Source of the DNA: Anarhynchus alexandrinus | Lineage: Eukaryota > Chordata > Aves > Charadriiformes > Charadriidae | Direction: 5' to 3' | NCBI GenBank assembly: GCA_008711295.1 | Contig: VUYV01000037.1 | Span: 477,988-541,987 of the forward strand | DNA: 64,000 nucleotides | Shown: piece by piece, positions 49,361 through 63,400 of the stretch | Position numbering within the stretch: position 1 is the stretch's first letter | Layout of the letters: every line of letters begins with the position of its first letter | Notes under the pieces: generated by a model | Database searches by the model: none | Seen by the model: the letters and a program-made list of their open reading frames with translations, nothing else | What the model was told of the DNA's origin: nothing | Position numbers and translations under genes: made by a program

Positions 49361-49879
49361 GGCAAGCGTAATGTTCTCTACTCCGCTACCATATACGGTG
49401 TGGCAATAGCTGAGACAAATTACATTTACGATGAGATTCCAGTCATCTTAGCTACGTGATGCTCAATAATCCATCCCAGCAGAGATCACCTGTAACATTA
49501 TTAGCGACTCAGTCACTCAGACAGCTGTCAACTGTATAAAAAGCTACCTGCCCAATAAGTACTATCCCCTTTCTCCCAAATCTGGAATTTCCAACCCTCA
49601 AATAATTACACAGACCTTGGCTTGACAATATTTACTCCAGAAAAACAATACTTTTAAGCACAGGATTTTACAATTCACTGTTGACTAAAACCAGAAACTT
49701 CATGACGTTGAAAAAAAGAGGTACCTGGACTCAGTCTGTGCCTCCACCCTAACCAAGGAAATACTGAAATATTGAAATTTACCACTGTGACACTGTCACA
49801 TCAAAAAGGTTGTGTAGGTCATATCAAACTAGGGCTTTGTACTGCTTGAAATCAGAATTTTTTCCCCACTTTGGCTTGT
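49361..49879. other. Noncoding sequence
   Basis: Nothing recognised; no open frame of note. Confidence 0.55.
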
Positions 49880-50030
49880 GAGGCTAGATTTTCAAAGGCA
49901 TCTAGTCATCAAAAAATGCAGATGATAGAGATTTTCAGATTCGCGTGCTGTACCTATTGCAGCTGTTGAAGCCTAAATACCACAAATGAAATAGTCTTTG
50001 ATGACTTGTGAAGGCTGGCTTTAAACATCT
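49880..50030. repeat. Ancient amniote interspersed repeat fragment
   Basis: GGCTAGATTTTCAAAGGCATCTAG (49882-49905) and AGATTTTCAGAT (49929-49940), then GAAGCCTAAATACC (49969-49982) match the amniote motif 'GATTTTCAAAGGCATCTAGGCACC...GATTTTCAAAAGTGCCTA'. It seems related to the fragment at 21955-22075. Family not named. Confidence 0.45.
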
Positions 50031-52540
50031 GCCAATGCACAGCACCTATCTACATATCCATCTAAGAAACTGACTATAAGACATTTTCTCCCCGTTCCTG
50101 CTGAAAGCAGAGGTACAATTCCCATTGCCTTCCAGAGAAAAAAAATTTAGGCAACGTGGCATTTTTACTTCTGTGTAAAACTTTCTCATTTGTTTAATAC
50201 AGAGAGTATAGTGTAATGTTTTTTAAACTATTGTCAATTACTTAGGTTACTTTAAAATATCTGTATGGCTCACAGTCTACACCAGAGACAGCTGATGCCA
50301 AACTTTACAAGAATACATGGAATACACAGTGACAGAAAGAGAATGCACCTCCTGCACTTAAAATTCTCAGCTTGTGTATGAGAGATGCAACCATAAATTG
50401 CTGTTCTGAACCAGGAAGAAGGAGGATGTGAACCTTGCAGTGATAGCTCAGTGAGTTTAGCTGTTCTGGCATGATTTTTTATGATCTCTGGGTTTTGGTG
50501 TAAAATTTTGAAGAAGCTTCTTTTTAATCCAGTTTAGCTCTATTACCAAGATTGTGCCCATAAAGCCATTACATAGAACCTTGTTCTTCCAAAGAGGCCA
50601 ATGAGATCAGCAATTACCAAAAGTAAACAGGATGCTGATGTTATCATACGTTATAGATTGAATCAATATTGTAATGAATCTAAGAAAAAAAGTCTAATGA
50701 ACCAGTGATTTTCTCTACACGTTCTGTCCTTTTTTGTTTTTCTCACTTGCCGATACCCTTGTTCCCACATCCAAACCTGCAACATTTCCCATTTCTGTTT
50801 AGTGTCTGCATATCACCACTTGAAAAGTCAGATACGTATTTGCTATATAGACAGAAGTTTTCAAATCTGTGTTTAGACTAACGCCCCAGGTAGGGTTAAA
50901 AAAAATCTTGCAGTTCTCTCAGTGTTTCAGCTCTAACAGCAGACATCCCATAAACTCTTACAGTTAAGTTAAATACCTACTTTATGCCAGCTTTGCAGTT
51001 TGGCATCTTACAGCAAACTGAAACCAAAAGGTTAAGTCTGTGATTCTGATCTTGTAACCCAAGTCTCAGCTACTCATTCCTACCTTCCTTCAGATGAAGT
51101 AATCACATAAAAATAAAGCACTTTCTAATAAAAACAGTAAGTGTTCAGACCTCTGTTCAAGACAGAAGGAATTTTGATAGTTCCGATTTTATGGACTGTA
51201 GACTAGGGTAGCAAAAGTATGTTGATTTTCTTACAGGGGATAGAAATAAAGTGAAATGAAAGCAGATGGATCTGCCCTAGCAGTGAACCATTGGATACAA
51301 TACTTTGCTTCAGTGAGTATCCAAATTATTTTCAGGTAGTTTGGCACATAGGTAATTTATGTGCTTCGTTCTCTGCCTGCTATTTAGAAGCTGTTTCTCA
51401 AGTAGGGATTGTTCTCTGAACTATTCACCTTTGCATGCACTATTTCACTCTTAACTCTTCTAATATTCTTCTTAAGGTTAACTTAGTGAAGTGAATTCAA
51501 TATACTCTTTTTGTTGCACTCAGAGACTCTGCTTGTGGCTGGGGTTAAACTAAAAACTGTAAGGGTGCTCTTAGGTGACTGCTTGCTTGATGACTGCATG
51601 TATCATGCAACACAGGCTGTCCCAGCCATAAGTTTGCTGTCACTGACCAGAACAAACTATTAGGGCACAGCATCCCCGCAAAGGGCAGTGCTACCAAATA
51701 CATTTTTTTGGACCAAATACATACATTCTTCTTTAGAGACATCCAATACAAAACCTCACTTCTAGATGTAGTACATTTCATTTAATATTTTGGAGTATAA
51801 AACAGAAGACCGAAGCCCATATTATTGTCTCAGATGGGCCGTATCAGAAGACTGTTAAAACATACAGCTTGGATATTCCAATTTACTGATCCCACAAACA
51901 AGAAACCAAAATGTTCATTTGGCTGAGAAATGTCAGACACTCAGCTCATACCAAAATAAGCTGAAGATGATGGCAATTGAGGAGCGAGTGGGCCACAATG
52001 AGGAGACAATGATGGTTTTCTAGAGGTCCCCTGTCTCCTGCAATAGGATGGAGTTGGGCTCAACATGTAACTGCACCTCTTGCCTCAGCAGCCCCCCAGC
52101 TCACTTCCTAATACACAGAGCAGTTCAAACACCCCCATCATCGCTGTATCAGCAGAGCACTGCTGTTAACCCCAGTATAGGAGGTATGCTTGAACGGCTT
52201 GCGAGCTACGTGTGGTGCGACATATGGATATTCAAAAAAAGCACATGGAATCTGAGAATGCTCAGACTCCCTGGGGATAAGCAGCCCTGGTTTCTACAAA
52301 GATTCTTACATTTGTAGTCCTCATTGAGACATTTAAATATCTGACAATATTTTTGTCCTTACTGGTACCAGTTCTCCCCTTCACGTGGCGAGGGAGTCTA
52401 GGATAGAGAAGTGATACTACTGTTATTGACAAATACAAAAACTTTACAGAGGAGGCAGCTGGAAAACCAAAGACTCTATCCACAGTGGGACTTTAGTACC
52501 TGGAAATCATAGTGCTGAACTAAGTATTCAGGCTCTCTCT
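50031..52540. other. Noncoding sequence
   Basis: No gene, RNA or mobile element recognised. Open frames are under 90 codons. Confidence 0.65.
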
Positions 52541-52671
52541 AAAAAAAAAAAAAACCAAAACACCAAACCAAAAAAAACAAAACTCAAACACTTCAGAAGA
52601 GTGATACATACGTGCCTCAGTGCCTACAACAATCCAAGTTAAAAAAAAAAACAACAAAAAAAAACCCCAAA
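52541..52671. repeat. Two A-rich tracts
   Basis: A13 with ACCAAAAC units (52541-52585) and AAAAACAACAAAAAAAAACCCC (52639-52671), about 55 bp apart. They may be low-complexity sequence or old retroposon tails. Confidence 0.85.
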
Positions 52672-55600
52672 ACTGCAAACAATATAACGCACCCGCACCC
52701 TCCCCCAATAGTCAAACAATCCAAATGTGTATAACAGCAGCATTATTATAAGGAATTTCTAGGTATCACTGCCATATCTATCTGGGTTAAACTACAAATA
52801 CACACACACTTATATCTTTGGAGATTCCTAAATCTTTCAGAATCATCTGAAAGGCTACAGAGCTGACAGGAGTAGATTTACAGAAGAGGATAAATCTTGG
52901 CAAAACACTGCGTAGTAGTTCAATTATCCTGCTTCAGGGAAATCTAATTTAATTGCTGGAATGCAATCACTTCCGATAAGGTTTGATACCAACATCATTA
53001 TCTGTCTGTAAATGTATCTTCGCCAGACGTTCTTTCTAAGGCAACTAAATAAAATTGATAGTCACCCACTTCAAATAGCAAACTACTTGTTGTTACTATA
53101 ACTTGTAAAGCACCTAGTCAGAGGTCAGTAACTTATTTTATTAAGAAAAATAGAAATTGTAGCTTCCTCTAAAAAGATCCCCATGTATTTATTATTGCAG
53201 TGTTCATTTTCTGTATAATTCTCCTGGCACAGTACTTCATGACTGTGTGGCCCACTTCCTACAGACTACTCTGCTGTGCCATTTTCTGGAGGGTAAAATG
53301 AAGTCCAGCATTTCATCTCATGGGTGTCTGGATGAACTATTCCAAAATTTGATGTTTAAGGATGTCAGGAAACTGCTTTCCCATGTTTCCCTAACATTTG
53401 AACAGTTCCAATATATTCAGCTGAACATATTTTTTCATTGTTCTAGTTGTGCACAGACACCTTAAAGACAGACAATGTATAGCTCCTAAAGTCCTTTTAC
53501 ACTTCAGGATTGTGACATTAGACACAACTAGAAGTCATGCGGACACCCCGTGGTCAATGTCAAACAAGGTAGGTAGGGCACCAGTTGAGTGGGGTCACAG
53601 AGGCACAGCTGGCTAACTGCACAAATACATACTCAGGGATCTGCAGCCACAACGCACCCCACATTGCTGGCAGCTACACTCATCTTGCTAGATTAAAAAT
53701 CTGCGTACATGTTAAGGAGCTGCAAGCGTGCTTCTAGAAATTATCCTTTGTATGAGAAACAAGCCCACTTGACTCTCTGATCTCCTTCCATATTCTTCTG
53801 TTAAAAAGAATATTAGCGATGCAAACTTATTACTATAGCAGTATTCCTCCAGCTTATGACCTGTGTCCAACAAGCCTTACTTTGTAGTTCTCATGCAATT
53901 TATCACCTCCATCCTCAGAGCTTGAGGTACCTTAACATCATGTTTAGGCAGAATGCTGACTGGGATTGCGGGTTTCCTGCTTTACAAGATGTCACTATTA
54001 CAAGGAGAGTTAGGAGTGATTCGTTTGGATTACCTCTCATTTTCAAAAGAGACATCAGCAAGAACACTCTACATTGTCTTGGTTGAAGACAAGGTGTTAG
54101 GCTAAATGGCTATTCAGTTAGACACAGGACAGCCATTCTTATGTCCTTACATGTTTTAATGCTCTTCTGATATTTAAGGAAATACGTACTTAGAGGTTCT
54201 GAGTTGCAGCATGGTGCTATTTGGAGCGTACGAAAGCAAGGAATGCAATGCAGTCCTGATGCTGATACTGAAGCTATTTGTACTGTACAATTAATTGACA
54301 AATTCTATCACAAGTAATTTGTATTTATGAAACCGCATAATAGACCTAAGTGGCTTTTTTAGATGTTAAGCCTATCCAATGTAATCATACTGTAGTGAAT
54401 GTATCTATTGTTAGCATTAGCACTGAGAATTTAAAACTTGAATAGATTTTTGTTACCTAGGGAAATTTACATATGTAAATTTAAGCAGCAAAAATCCCCA
54501 ACCTATCTGTATTGAAGTTTTCTTGTCTTGTATGGTAAAAATCTTAAAATAATTAATCTTTTGTAGGGGCACAGTTTAGCAAGATGTGCTATTTTGAAAA
54601 TAGACCTTTAAGCTTTGTAAGACTGCAAAATTTGCAAATAGATGAGAACCAACCCTTAGTAAATGAGATAAGATGATAACGTATGTACTCTTTAACTAAT
54701 TGTAGACATAATGCCTAAAAATCTTATGAAATAACTTCTGTTATGCTAGGTATTAATATAAATTAGCTCAGCTGTGAGCATGGTCTCTCTTTTCTTAAAA
54801 GCTGAATAGATTTGCTGTGACATTACTGTAAAAACCTCTGGAGATGCTCTGTGGATAATGATGAATATTGAATTAATTTCCATAGCATTAAACTACACTG
54901 AAACATTTGACTCCTAGTTGTCCTATGTGTTTTGTTCCCACAACCCCACCAAACAAGCTTCATACATAAGTCCTGTATCTTCATCTTAAACATCAGAGCT
55001 CATACCATAGCCATCCTTCTCCCAAATAGCCCCTGGCTTATCAAAAGAGACAACTGGAATCTACAAGTGAAATTTTTAAAAATTCTGTTTAATAAACCCA
55101 AGTGAATCCATACAAATATGACACCTGGTTTTTTGTCCAAGGATTCACAAAAACCTGTTACCTCAAGGCAAGACTGTGCTATTGGGAGTGGAAGGAAGAA
55201 AGCCCAGACTGGTGGATTTCTGCATCTCCAACTACCACATGCAGTGATGACTGTTAGAAAGTCAACATCTTCCAACTATTTCTACACAGTTATTCTCTTT
55301 ATAGTTTAAGAAAAAGCCTGCACTAACTTGGATACCACTGTGAAGAAGCACTTGATGTTCCTGACTACAATACTGTCTTCTCGTACTCGGAAGAAAAATT
55401 TCATTTGTCTCCCAGAGGGCTCCCTGATCAGAGCCATCAACATCATTTGATCTGACAGCAGACAAAAACTCTCTTCAGAACAAGAAACTTTACCTACAGA
55501 CAGCTGTAGCTGAGCAACAACTACATGAGCACATTTATACTCTCTAGAGAAATGGAGAGTTGCATGCAGAGAACCATGATCAGCAAGATACTGGTACACA

Positions 55601-57413
55601 AATACAAAAGGAGATTAAAGGAGGACTCCCAACTTGTGTTTCTGTGGCTCACGGTAATCTTACTGCAATTCCTATTGCTTTTTACAGGAAGGACCTATGG
55701 AACATCCAGATGAAACTAAAGAGGTGTGGGAAAGCAGGGCAGATACAGGGGCAAGGCTGTGACTCCCACTTATGAAAAGTCCCTCAGAACAAGACTGGCG
55801 CAGGAAGTAATAAATGCACCACTCAAACAGGGTGCTGGCTGCTGATGCCTGTAATCCTCCGAGCTGCTGGAGAGATTGACCAGCTCCAGCGAGACCTGCT
55901 ACCTGCACAAGCCCACACATCTCTGGCTGTAATTTAACCCAAGTTAAATAGCTCCCAGGCTCTCAATAACAGAGTGACCTGAACTGGAGCTTGCTTTCCA
56001 AGTGCTTTATTTTACCTCACATGATAGATGTTTTCCCCTTAAATGGCATGAATATTTCCAGCCCAAGTCCTGCTTTTCTTTATCATGTCTGAATCTGTAG
56101 CAGTAGAAATAACAAATATGAACAGGAGAAGCTCTGGAAAAGAATCTGTCGAGTTGTTTGGGGTTTGTCATCCCCAGAACGAAACTAAGACAGGTTGCTG
56201 ACATGAAGGAACAACAACTTTCGGAAAGCCTCCTACCTTACTCCGTGTTTACAGGAACAGTTAGATTAGCAGGGAGTATTAATTAGTCCCCCTGGTACTA
56301 CATACCCTACTCCCTGAAAGGCAGGACACACTTTTTAGATAAGATTTTGCAAGCACAACTAGCGTAGAGCACAGCGAGACAGGTACAAAAAGGTATAAGA
56401 ATTTTGTTAGACTGCGAGATGAGCCTTGTCTCAGTTGCTTTGACTGGATCCCAGTTCACAAGATTATCCTTTCCCGTTTGATCTATACTCAAGGACAGGT
56501 ACAGTTTTGTGGCTCTTAAAATGGACTTGAGAGAATTGTCTACTCTGTAGTTTGTATACTCTTAAAATCCTGTTTATTTTTTCAGTGTTAATAGCCAAAG
56601 CATCCAGGCGTTCAATCCAAACTGCCACAGGAGCCCATGAATGAACCACGCTGAACAAAGACCAGGCAAACTTTCTTCTCTTCTACCAATCTTCTCAAAA
56701 TAGGTCATCAGAACTGTACCTGACTGCCTAAGGCACTCACAATCTCTTTAGGGTAGTCATTTCTTGAAGACATCCAAAATAAGTTACACATATTTCCTGC
56801 TCTGTGCTGGATTTAACCCGAAAGTAAGACTTGTTTCCAATTTCTGATTCTTGATAATAGCTAACATTGAAAAGAAAAAACAGAGGGGCAAGAGCAGGGT
56901 TGGTTTGTTTGGGGTTTTTTGTTTTGTTTCAAACAGAAAGATGAAACTTCAAATAGTCTTGAGCAAAAAAATACAGTCAATTTTTATTTCTTAAAACTTG
57001 CTTAGATTTTAATCTAAGAATGTCTATGCATACGATCATACTTGAAAATATTTTTCTTAGTGCAATATCTTTATAGGAGTGATTTGGAGTATCAGCTCAT
57101 TTAAGATTAACACATACTGCTTTCTTTTTAGTTGCCAAAAAGCAATGCTTTAGAAATGATGGTTTATTTAATGTTTTTTATTTATAAGCCTATTAATAAT
57201 GATCTTATCTAAGTGTAGAAGTGTTAACTTGGTTAACCACACTGTCCTCTCTCCTTCCGATTTTCAATTATGCTCTTAATATATCAGGCAACCCTCTTAT
57301 GGCACAGATTTGGTTCCCCCAAGTATTGGAAGCCAACTTTGACACAGTGATTTTTTGCCATTATCCTTGTCAATGCTAAAGAACGAATACAGCCTGAGGT
57401 CAATAGACTGACC
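52672..57413. other. Noncoding sequence
   Basis: AT-rich unique sequence. The only structured element noticed is the 20-bp palindrome at 54463-54482. Open frames reach 97 codons with heavy overlap on both strands. No gene recognised. Confidence 0.65.
54463..54482. repeat. Perfect 20-bp palindrome
   Basis: AAATTTACATATGTAAATTT equals its own reverse complement and contains an NdeI-type CATATG core. The surrounding sequence is AT-rich. Confidence 0.95.
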
Positions 57414-57475
57414 TCTAAACCAGAGGATCTCAGCCTGTGGTGTGCAAACTACCTGCAATTTGTAAAACACCAGAA
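57414..57475. repeat. Possible hAT-type DNA transposon end
   Basis: CCAGAGGATCTCAGCCTGTGGTGTGCAAACTACCTGC resembles the CAGNGGTTCTCAANCTGTGGTC terminus of hAT-Charlie-like elements. No partner inverted repeat or target-site duplication was confirmed. Confidence 0.25.
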
Positions 57476-60400
57476 AGTATTTTAACTGATTGGGGATGGG
57501 ATAGCGGTGGGAGAAAAAAAAAAAGAATTCTATCCATTAAATCAAGGAAAGAATTTAAAAGGAGGGGAAATACAAGTACTGGATGATTATTTAAAATTTA
57601 GTCTAATTTTTATTGGACTGTGAATGTAACTGTGTCAAGCCACACACAACATGGTCAACAGCAAGAACAGTTAGTTGTTTAGTCTTGTATCAGTGCAAGT
57701 GCAACCTTGACTTTCTGAGGTTTTCTTGCAGGACTTACCTATTCAGGCTGCATAATCTTTATTACTGCTGAAAGCTTTAATATCATCACATTGCTTTGGT
57801 AATAAGTGGAGCATAAAAACAGGTATTCCATGAAGCTTTTTGTAGGATCACTTTTCAAAACAGAACAACTCCAATTTATGTTAGGAAGTTGTGTTTTGTA
57901 ATCTAAGAGATCACAAAATTCTAAGTACACATCAACAAGAAAAAGCTAAGACTGGTGTTTGCTTTTAGCCTAGTTTGGTCAAGCTCAGTTTCTGCATGTG
58001 AGTACGTGTGTGCTTTTATCTGTCTCTCTCATCCAACTAAATAACTTTTAAGCCAGTTTCAGCAACATTGGACAGAGAGTAAAGGTCTTTGAAGTATGTC
58101 TCAACATTCTGGGTGTCAAATTTTCTACGAAATTACTGGAAACAGGCAGCTAGGTAGAGATGAAAGGCCATCCACTGCCTGCACTGAGTATGTTAGTGTG
58201 ACCTCAATTCATACTAAGCCTCACGGAATTTACAGAAGATAGAGACGTGCTGAGTGTCCCAGCATGAGAAAAGCGTCCGTCTGCACTCAAATATTTATTA
58301 ACTGTGATATCAAGAATCCTACCATGGGACTCCAAGCCACCGGGAAACAGACCCCATTACTGCCACTTCCCACCAAACCACTTTTCCAGTTCTGTTCAGG
58401 TGTGTTAGAAACCTGCCTGAGTAATAAAATCTCCCCAGAGAAGAGCCCTTTCTCTGCTGCATAAAACCATTAGTCTTTGGGTTGGCATCTAAAAAAAATA
58501 TACTCCTGTACAGTTTATTTGATCTCAACACATTATCACTTATGACAGTGCAAGCAGTGTTTTGTTCCTGAATCCAACCTCTGGAAGCTGAGAAGGTATA
58601 TAGGATGTCACATCTCATACAAGGAGGCTGAAAGCCACATAGGTACCGGTATACATGTCCATGCATTGCACTTTCAACTGGAAGTCATCCAGCTCTGTCT
58701 TAGTGTGAATCTATGGAACCAAGAGGAATTTAACAGCTTCTCCCTGGTCCTCCCCCTCTTTCCCCCCCCAGGTTTCTTTATAATAAAGACAGCTAAGGAA
58801 GGTTTAAACCTCAGCACACATTAGAGTTGCTCAAACGCATAGCAAACTGCCAGTAGCACCAGCTATTTCAGCAGCTACAACATACAACTCCTTCTCCTAG
58901 GAATGCCCTCCATGCTGAGAGACAGAGGAAGTTATGAATAATATATTGCCTCTAAGCCACCTAGGTATTCAAAGTCTTTATGCTATTTCTTGCTCTCACA
59001 GAAACAGAAGACCAAAGTGCCCTGATTTTTTTAATAAGTACAGGTTTTGATTATTTTTTCTGTACTTCCTAATCTTCCTGGCTAGTTAACTAAAATGCAG
59101 CACAAAATACATCTTGTAAAAAACATGAGACATATGGTGTTCGCAGAGAGGGGAGCGGCTGCAGAGATGCCTGCAGAGGATGTTGGATTCCAGAAAAGGG
59201 AAAAGAAAAGGATTTCAGTAGAGCATTTTATTAACTATTGCTTTTTTCCTTGTCTCTGATTACATTTGCATTTTTTAGAACTTGCTCAGTCTTCTCCTAC
59301 TCTACAGCTCAGATGCTGGAATGAGTAGGGATAGCATGCAGATCTAAATCAGTCCTTTGCTGTCCAGCACTTCCTTGGGATATTAAGGTGGACTGGTTCC
59401 CTCAAACCCCTTCCTTTAGCTGGTAAATCTGTCAGAGTATAAGAACTTTGCCAAAGTTCTTGATTTTTTTTTTTTAACAGTCATTTTCAAGCCTCCTGGA
59501 ATATAGTACCAGTAAAAGAGCAAACCCCAAGCTACATCAGTATACAGGCCTGCAGCATAAGAGCACCTTCACTTTTCCTCAAAGTACGGACTTGCAAAAT
59601 TGGTCCTGCACCCTACCACCATCCTTTGAACTGCCCTCCATTCCCAAATTTCCTTCTATAGTCTCAGCATGAAAGTCTACAAGGGAATGAGAGGTTGTCT
59701 TTGTCTAACTCTGGCTGTACCCTGTATAACAGAAGTACCAACCCCTGCATTATGAACCTGTAATCATTTCCAGCAATGCGTGTCTATTTTCACTTCCATG
59801 GCAGTAAAGGAGGCAAAAAATCTGAAGAATGAATATTCACGTAAGTTAAAAAGCACATTGTCTGCCCCCTCGTCCTCACTATGTCATCCCCCTCCAGGGA
59901 CATTAAGTATAAGCAACCACAGATTTTAACTACCACAAAGCAAGTGTGATAGTATAAGTCTCTGAACATCTTACCTGTGTTGGCTGCTGACAAACCTTTT
60001 GTTGCTTGTACTTTCTCATCGCTCTTGTGCTGCCAGCGTTTAATAATGTTCAGTGAAATCCAGAGGCACCAGTCAGCAGTGCTTAACAGCACTGAGCATA
60101 ATGAGTGATTAACTCAGAGCACAGATATTTTGGTAAAAGAGGCCATGTAAGAACTTAGGTAATTTGTTTATGGAAAGATGGTGACTTGGTAGCATGTGAT
60201 TACAATATTTGCTAGCTCTCAGCAATAAAGAGCCTCTGCCTACAAATAACATCAGTGAAGTAATTAAAAGAAACACAACAACTGATTCTACTTGAAGAAA
60301 ATGGCACTTCTGGGACATTACTGCAACAAAATCAGAAAGTCAAAACAATCAACAGCTCTAGCAAAATATTTTTGACAACTCTTGTATATCTGAGCAAGAT

Positions 60401-63400
60401 GGCTTCAACCCCTTCTCCCTGGGTATCATTCTCAGGTAATTTAATTAGCTCTGGACAACTGCCTAATGTTTCCACCAAGTTTATCCCTTCTGGCTTCAAC
60501 CAGAATTTCTAGCAGTACCCTTATTTGGCTTACTTCATTTAAGGTACTCCCACAACTTACAGCTCCCTCCTTATCACAATTCTTTTTCTTCACTGCAAAA
60601 TTTTTCTCCAAGGCCAACACCTTTTGAGCACCTATTTCTTATTTCAGCTCTGTGGGTGGAGCAAGGGTAACAAGCAGACTCAGTTTCCTAAAGGGGGAAT
60701 AACCTCCATTCCCACCTCAAATTCCATGTGCTTCCCTTAATACATACTGATCACATAGACACGGTGAGGATAAATTAAGCATGGAGGGTAACATCTGAAA
60801 ACTGGCAATTAACAAGGAATTTATCATACATTACGAAGTAATGTGTCATAATACTATCTACAACCTTTTAGAACTTGCTTATAAACTGAAAGAACAATAA
60901 TAAAGTGTGATCAGTACTAATTACTTATATTCTGCACACCGGGAAAGAAGGATTATAGCGCACTAAATAAAGGCATAGGATTCAGCAATTAGACTTCTTA
61001 ATCCTGAAAGATGCTATCAAAAAGTTTGGAAGTAAAAAAAATCTAGTTGAGAGTTGGAAGTTCTGCCATCTATTTAACAAATGACCAAGATACCTCACAT
61101 CAGCTTGCATACATATTTGGAACAAAGTGAAAGATCTACTCCAGTTTCTCCACAGGACTCACCACATTTTGGGGGAGGGTCAGCAGAAGGTTCTTCAGGA
61201 AAGCATGAGTCCTGAGTACGTGTCCATCCTAAAACAAGCCAGTAACATTATTAATTCTTCATGTCTTTTTCTACAAATACTAATTAAAGACTCTCTAAGA
61301 ACCTAAAAGACTGCATTAAAACTTTCAGCTCCCCTTTCTTATAAAATTATTTTATTTAAATATATATAGAATAAACAGAGAAGTCTCAGCTCAAGTATAA
61401 AACTGGCTGTGACTCTACTCTCCCCTACTGTTTGCCAAGCAAAGCTGCTGATGTTATATCCCTATAAACAGAGACAGAAAAGCCGCCATCGCATTCAAAA
61501 CCCCTTGCTGGATGTGACCAGAGCAGCTTGAGTCTACGACAGAAACATAAGGGCAAGTTACCTGATTACAGAGGTACATAAAGACAGAGCTAGAAAAAAA
61601 AGCAACAGGGTTTCAGGCTCATCACTAGATAAAAGGATCATTGCCAGAGTGCCAAACGTTTGAAGGCTTATCTGCATTTCTAATTTGAAACCGATGGCTT
61701 TAATTTGGTTGTTAAGGCTAGGGAATCCATGAGTTCAGGACAGAAAATTCTCTACATCTGTGCCCTTCTTCTGGATTGGGAAACTGATTAATGGGCTTGA
61801 AAGACAGCTAAGGCTATCACAGCTGCAGAATAAAAATAAAGTAAGCTAGTTAACAGCTTTTATGTTCTAAAAAGGCAGGACAAATAATAGAGCTTCGCCA
61901 CACACCAAAAGGCCTTTCACACTGAAATACTGCTGGCTCCCTTCTATGGCAGTGTGAACGCAAACTGCAGGGTGTGGAACAAGTTGCAGTAAGCTGGTGA
62001 AGAAGGCAATTAGCAGGAGTGCAAAACTCCAGGCTATTTCCCTTCTTCCCACATATTACTTTAAGAAAGCACCACTCCGTGACACATAACTCCTCTTGCT
62101 ACCTACTTTAATCTATATTCAAAGAACATTAAGCAGGTAAGGCAGGGTAATGTTGCTCACCCAGCAGAAACTAAGTAAAGATGAACAGGCGAGATCCATT
62201 CATCCTCTCTTCCAAAAAAGAACTAGAGGGTGTCAAAGAAAGCTAGCAGGTGGCAAGTTCAAAACATGTATTATGTTTGTCATGTAATGCCTATGGAATC
62301 TCCTTGGCACAGAATGGTATTGATNAATAGGGTTCTTCATTTTTATCACATTAATGCCACTTGGAAAACTCAGTTTTGTAGAGCTGAACTAAATGACTCT
62401 AAGTGGCTATCTTGGCCAGAAAACCAGAAAAACATTGCAGAAATAATGTTGGCAAACCTACAGAAAAAATATTAGATGCCTGTAAAAAGAGAAGATGTTG
62501 GTTTTGTTCACTACTATGTGAAATGCAGTATTGCATACTGACTTGCCTTTTGTGTTACTTAGGCTTTGTGATAACACTGCTGACAGTTTACACCTAGTTA
62601 TATATTTTGCAAATATAGCGAATTAGGTGAAGAGGTCAGCAAGTAGACAGCAAAAGCGGTCAAACATATATCCAAGAATGAATTCTGCATTATAAATAAA
62701 ACAACATATAGTGAGATCTTTTCATCTGGCTGAACTACTAATCCCATCAAATCCCATTTTATATACTCCACTGCAAAACACTTGGCATCAGACGCAGTCT
62801 AAAACTCAGTTGAAAGAAGTCGCGTCTCTCAAGGGCCATGCTACTTATGTGGCACATACTCTGCCTCTCTAAAGACATTTGCCACAACCACTTGGATTGG
62901 CCAGCTACAGAAACCTACCTAGGATCTGCTTACGTGCCATTTTTACTTTGTTGTTGCTGTTGGGTTTTTGTTCAGTCAATGAACAGTGAAAGGATTAGCC
63001 TAATTTCCTACAGAACCAGCCATAATGTGACACCCTGACAGTGTGTGTGCCTTGGCAAGTTCAACCAAAATTACAGAATAAGGAAGAAGACTTAAAGATA
63101 TTCAGTTCCTACAGGTTTTATACAAGAGAGAGCGGAGGAGAAAGAAGGACTGGGATCAGCACTTTTGAAAGTTCACTCCCCCCAAGCATTTTTATCTTTT
63201 CAGGCAATCTCTACAGCCAAACGTGGCAGCTCACATTTTGCCAATACTCTGCAGAGGAGAGTTGATAGGGGAAACAAAGGAAAATGTTCTTGGTGTTTGC
63301 AGAGACAGCAGAATATCTTTGCATATTTCAGTCAAAAAAACATTTAACCAAGAGGCATAACCTATGAGATTCCTTCATCCTATTGCTTAGAGAAATGCCT

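Noticed and set aside
50434..50480. 'GCAGTGATAGCTCAGTGAG' as a tRNA-like A box
   Set aside because: No B box or cloverleaf could be drawn downstream.
52541..52671. A-rich tracts as tails of recent retroposed genes
   Set aside because: No processed gene copy or target-site duplication is visible next to them.
59464..59481. T13-AACAG as a splice acceptor
   Set aside because: No convincing open segment with a donor follows it.
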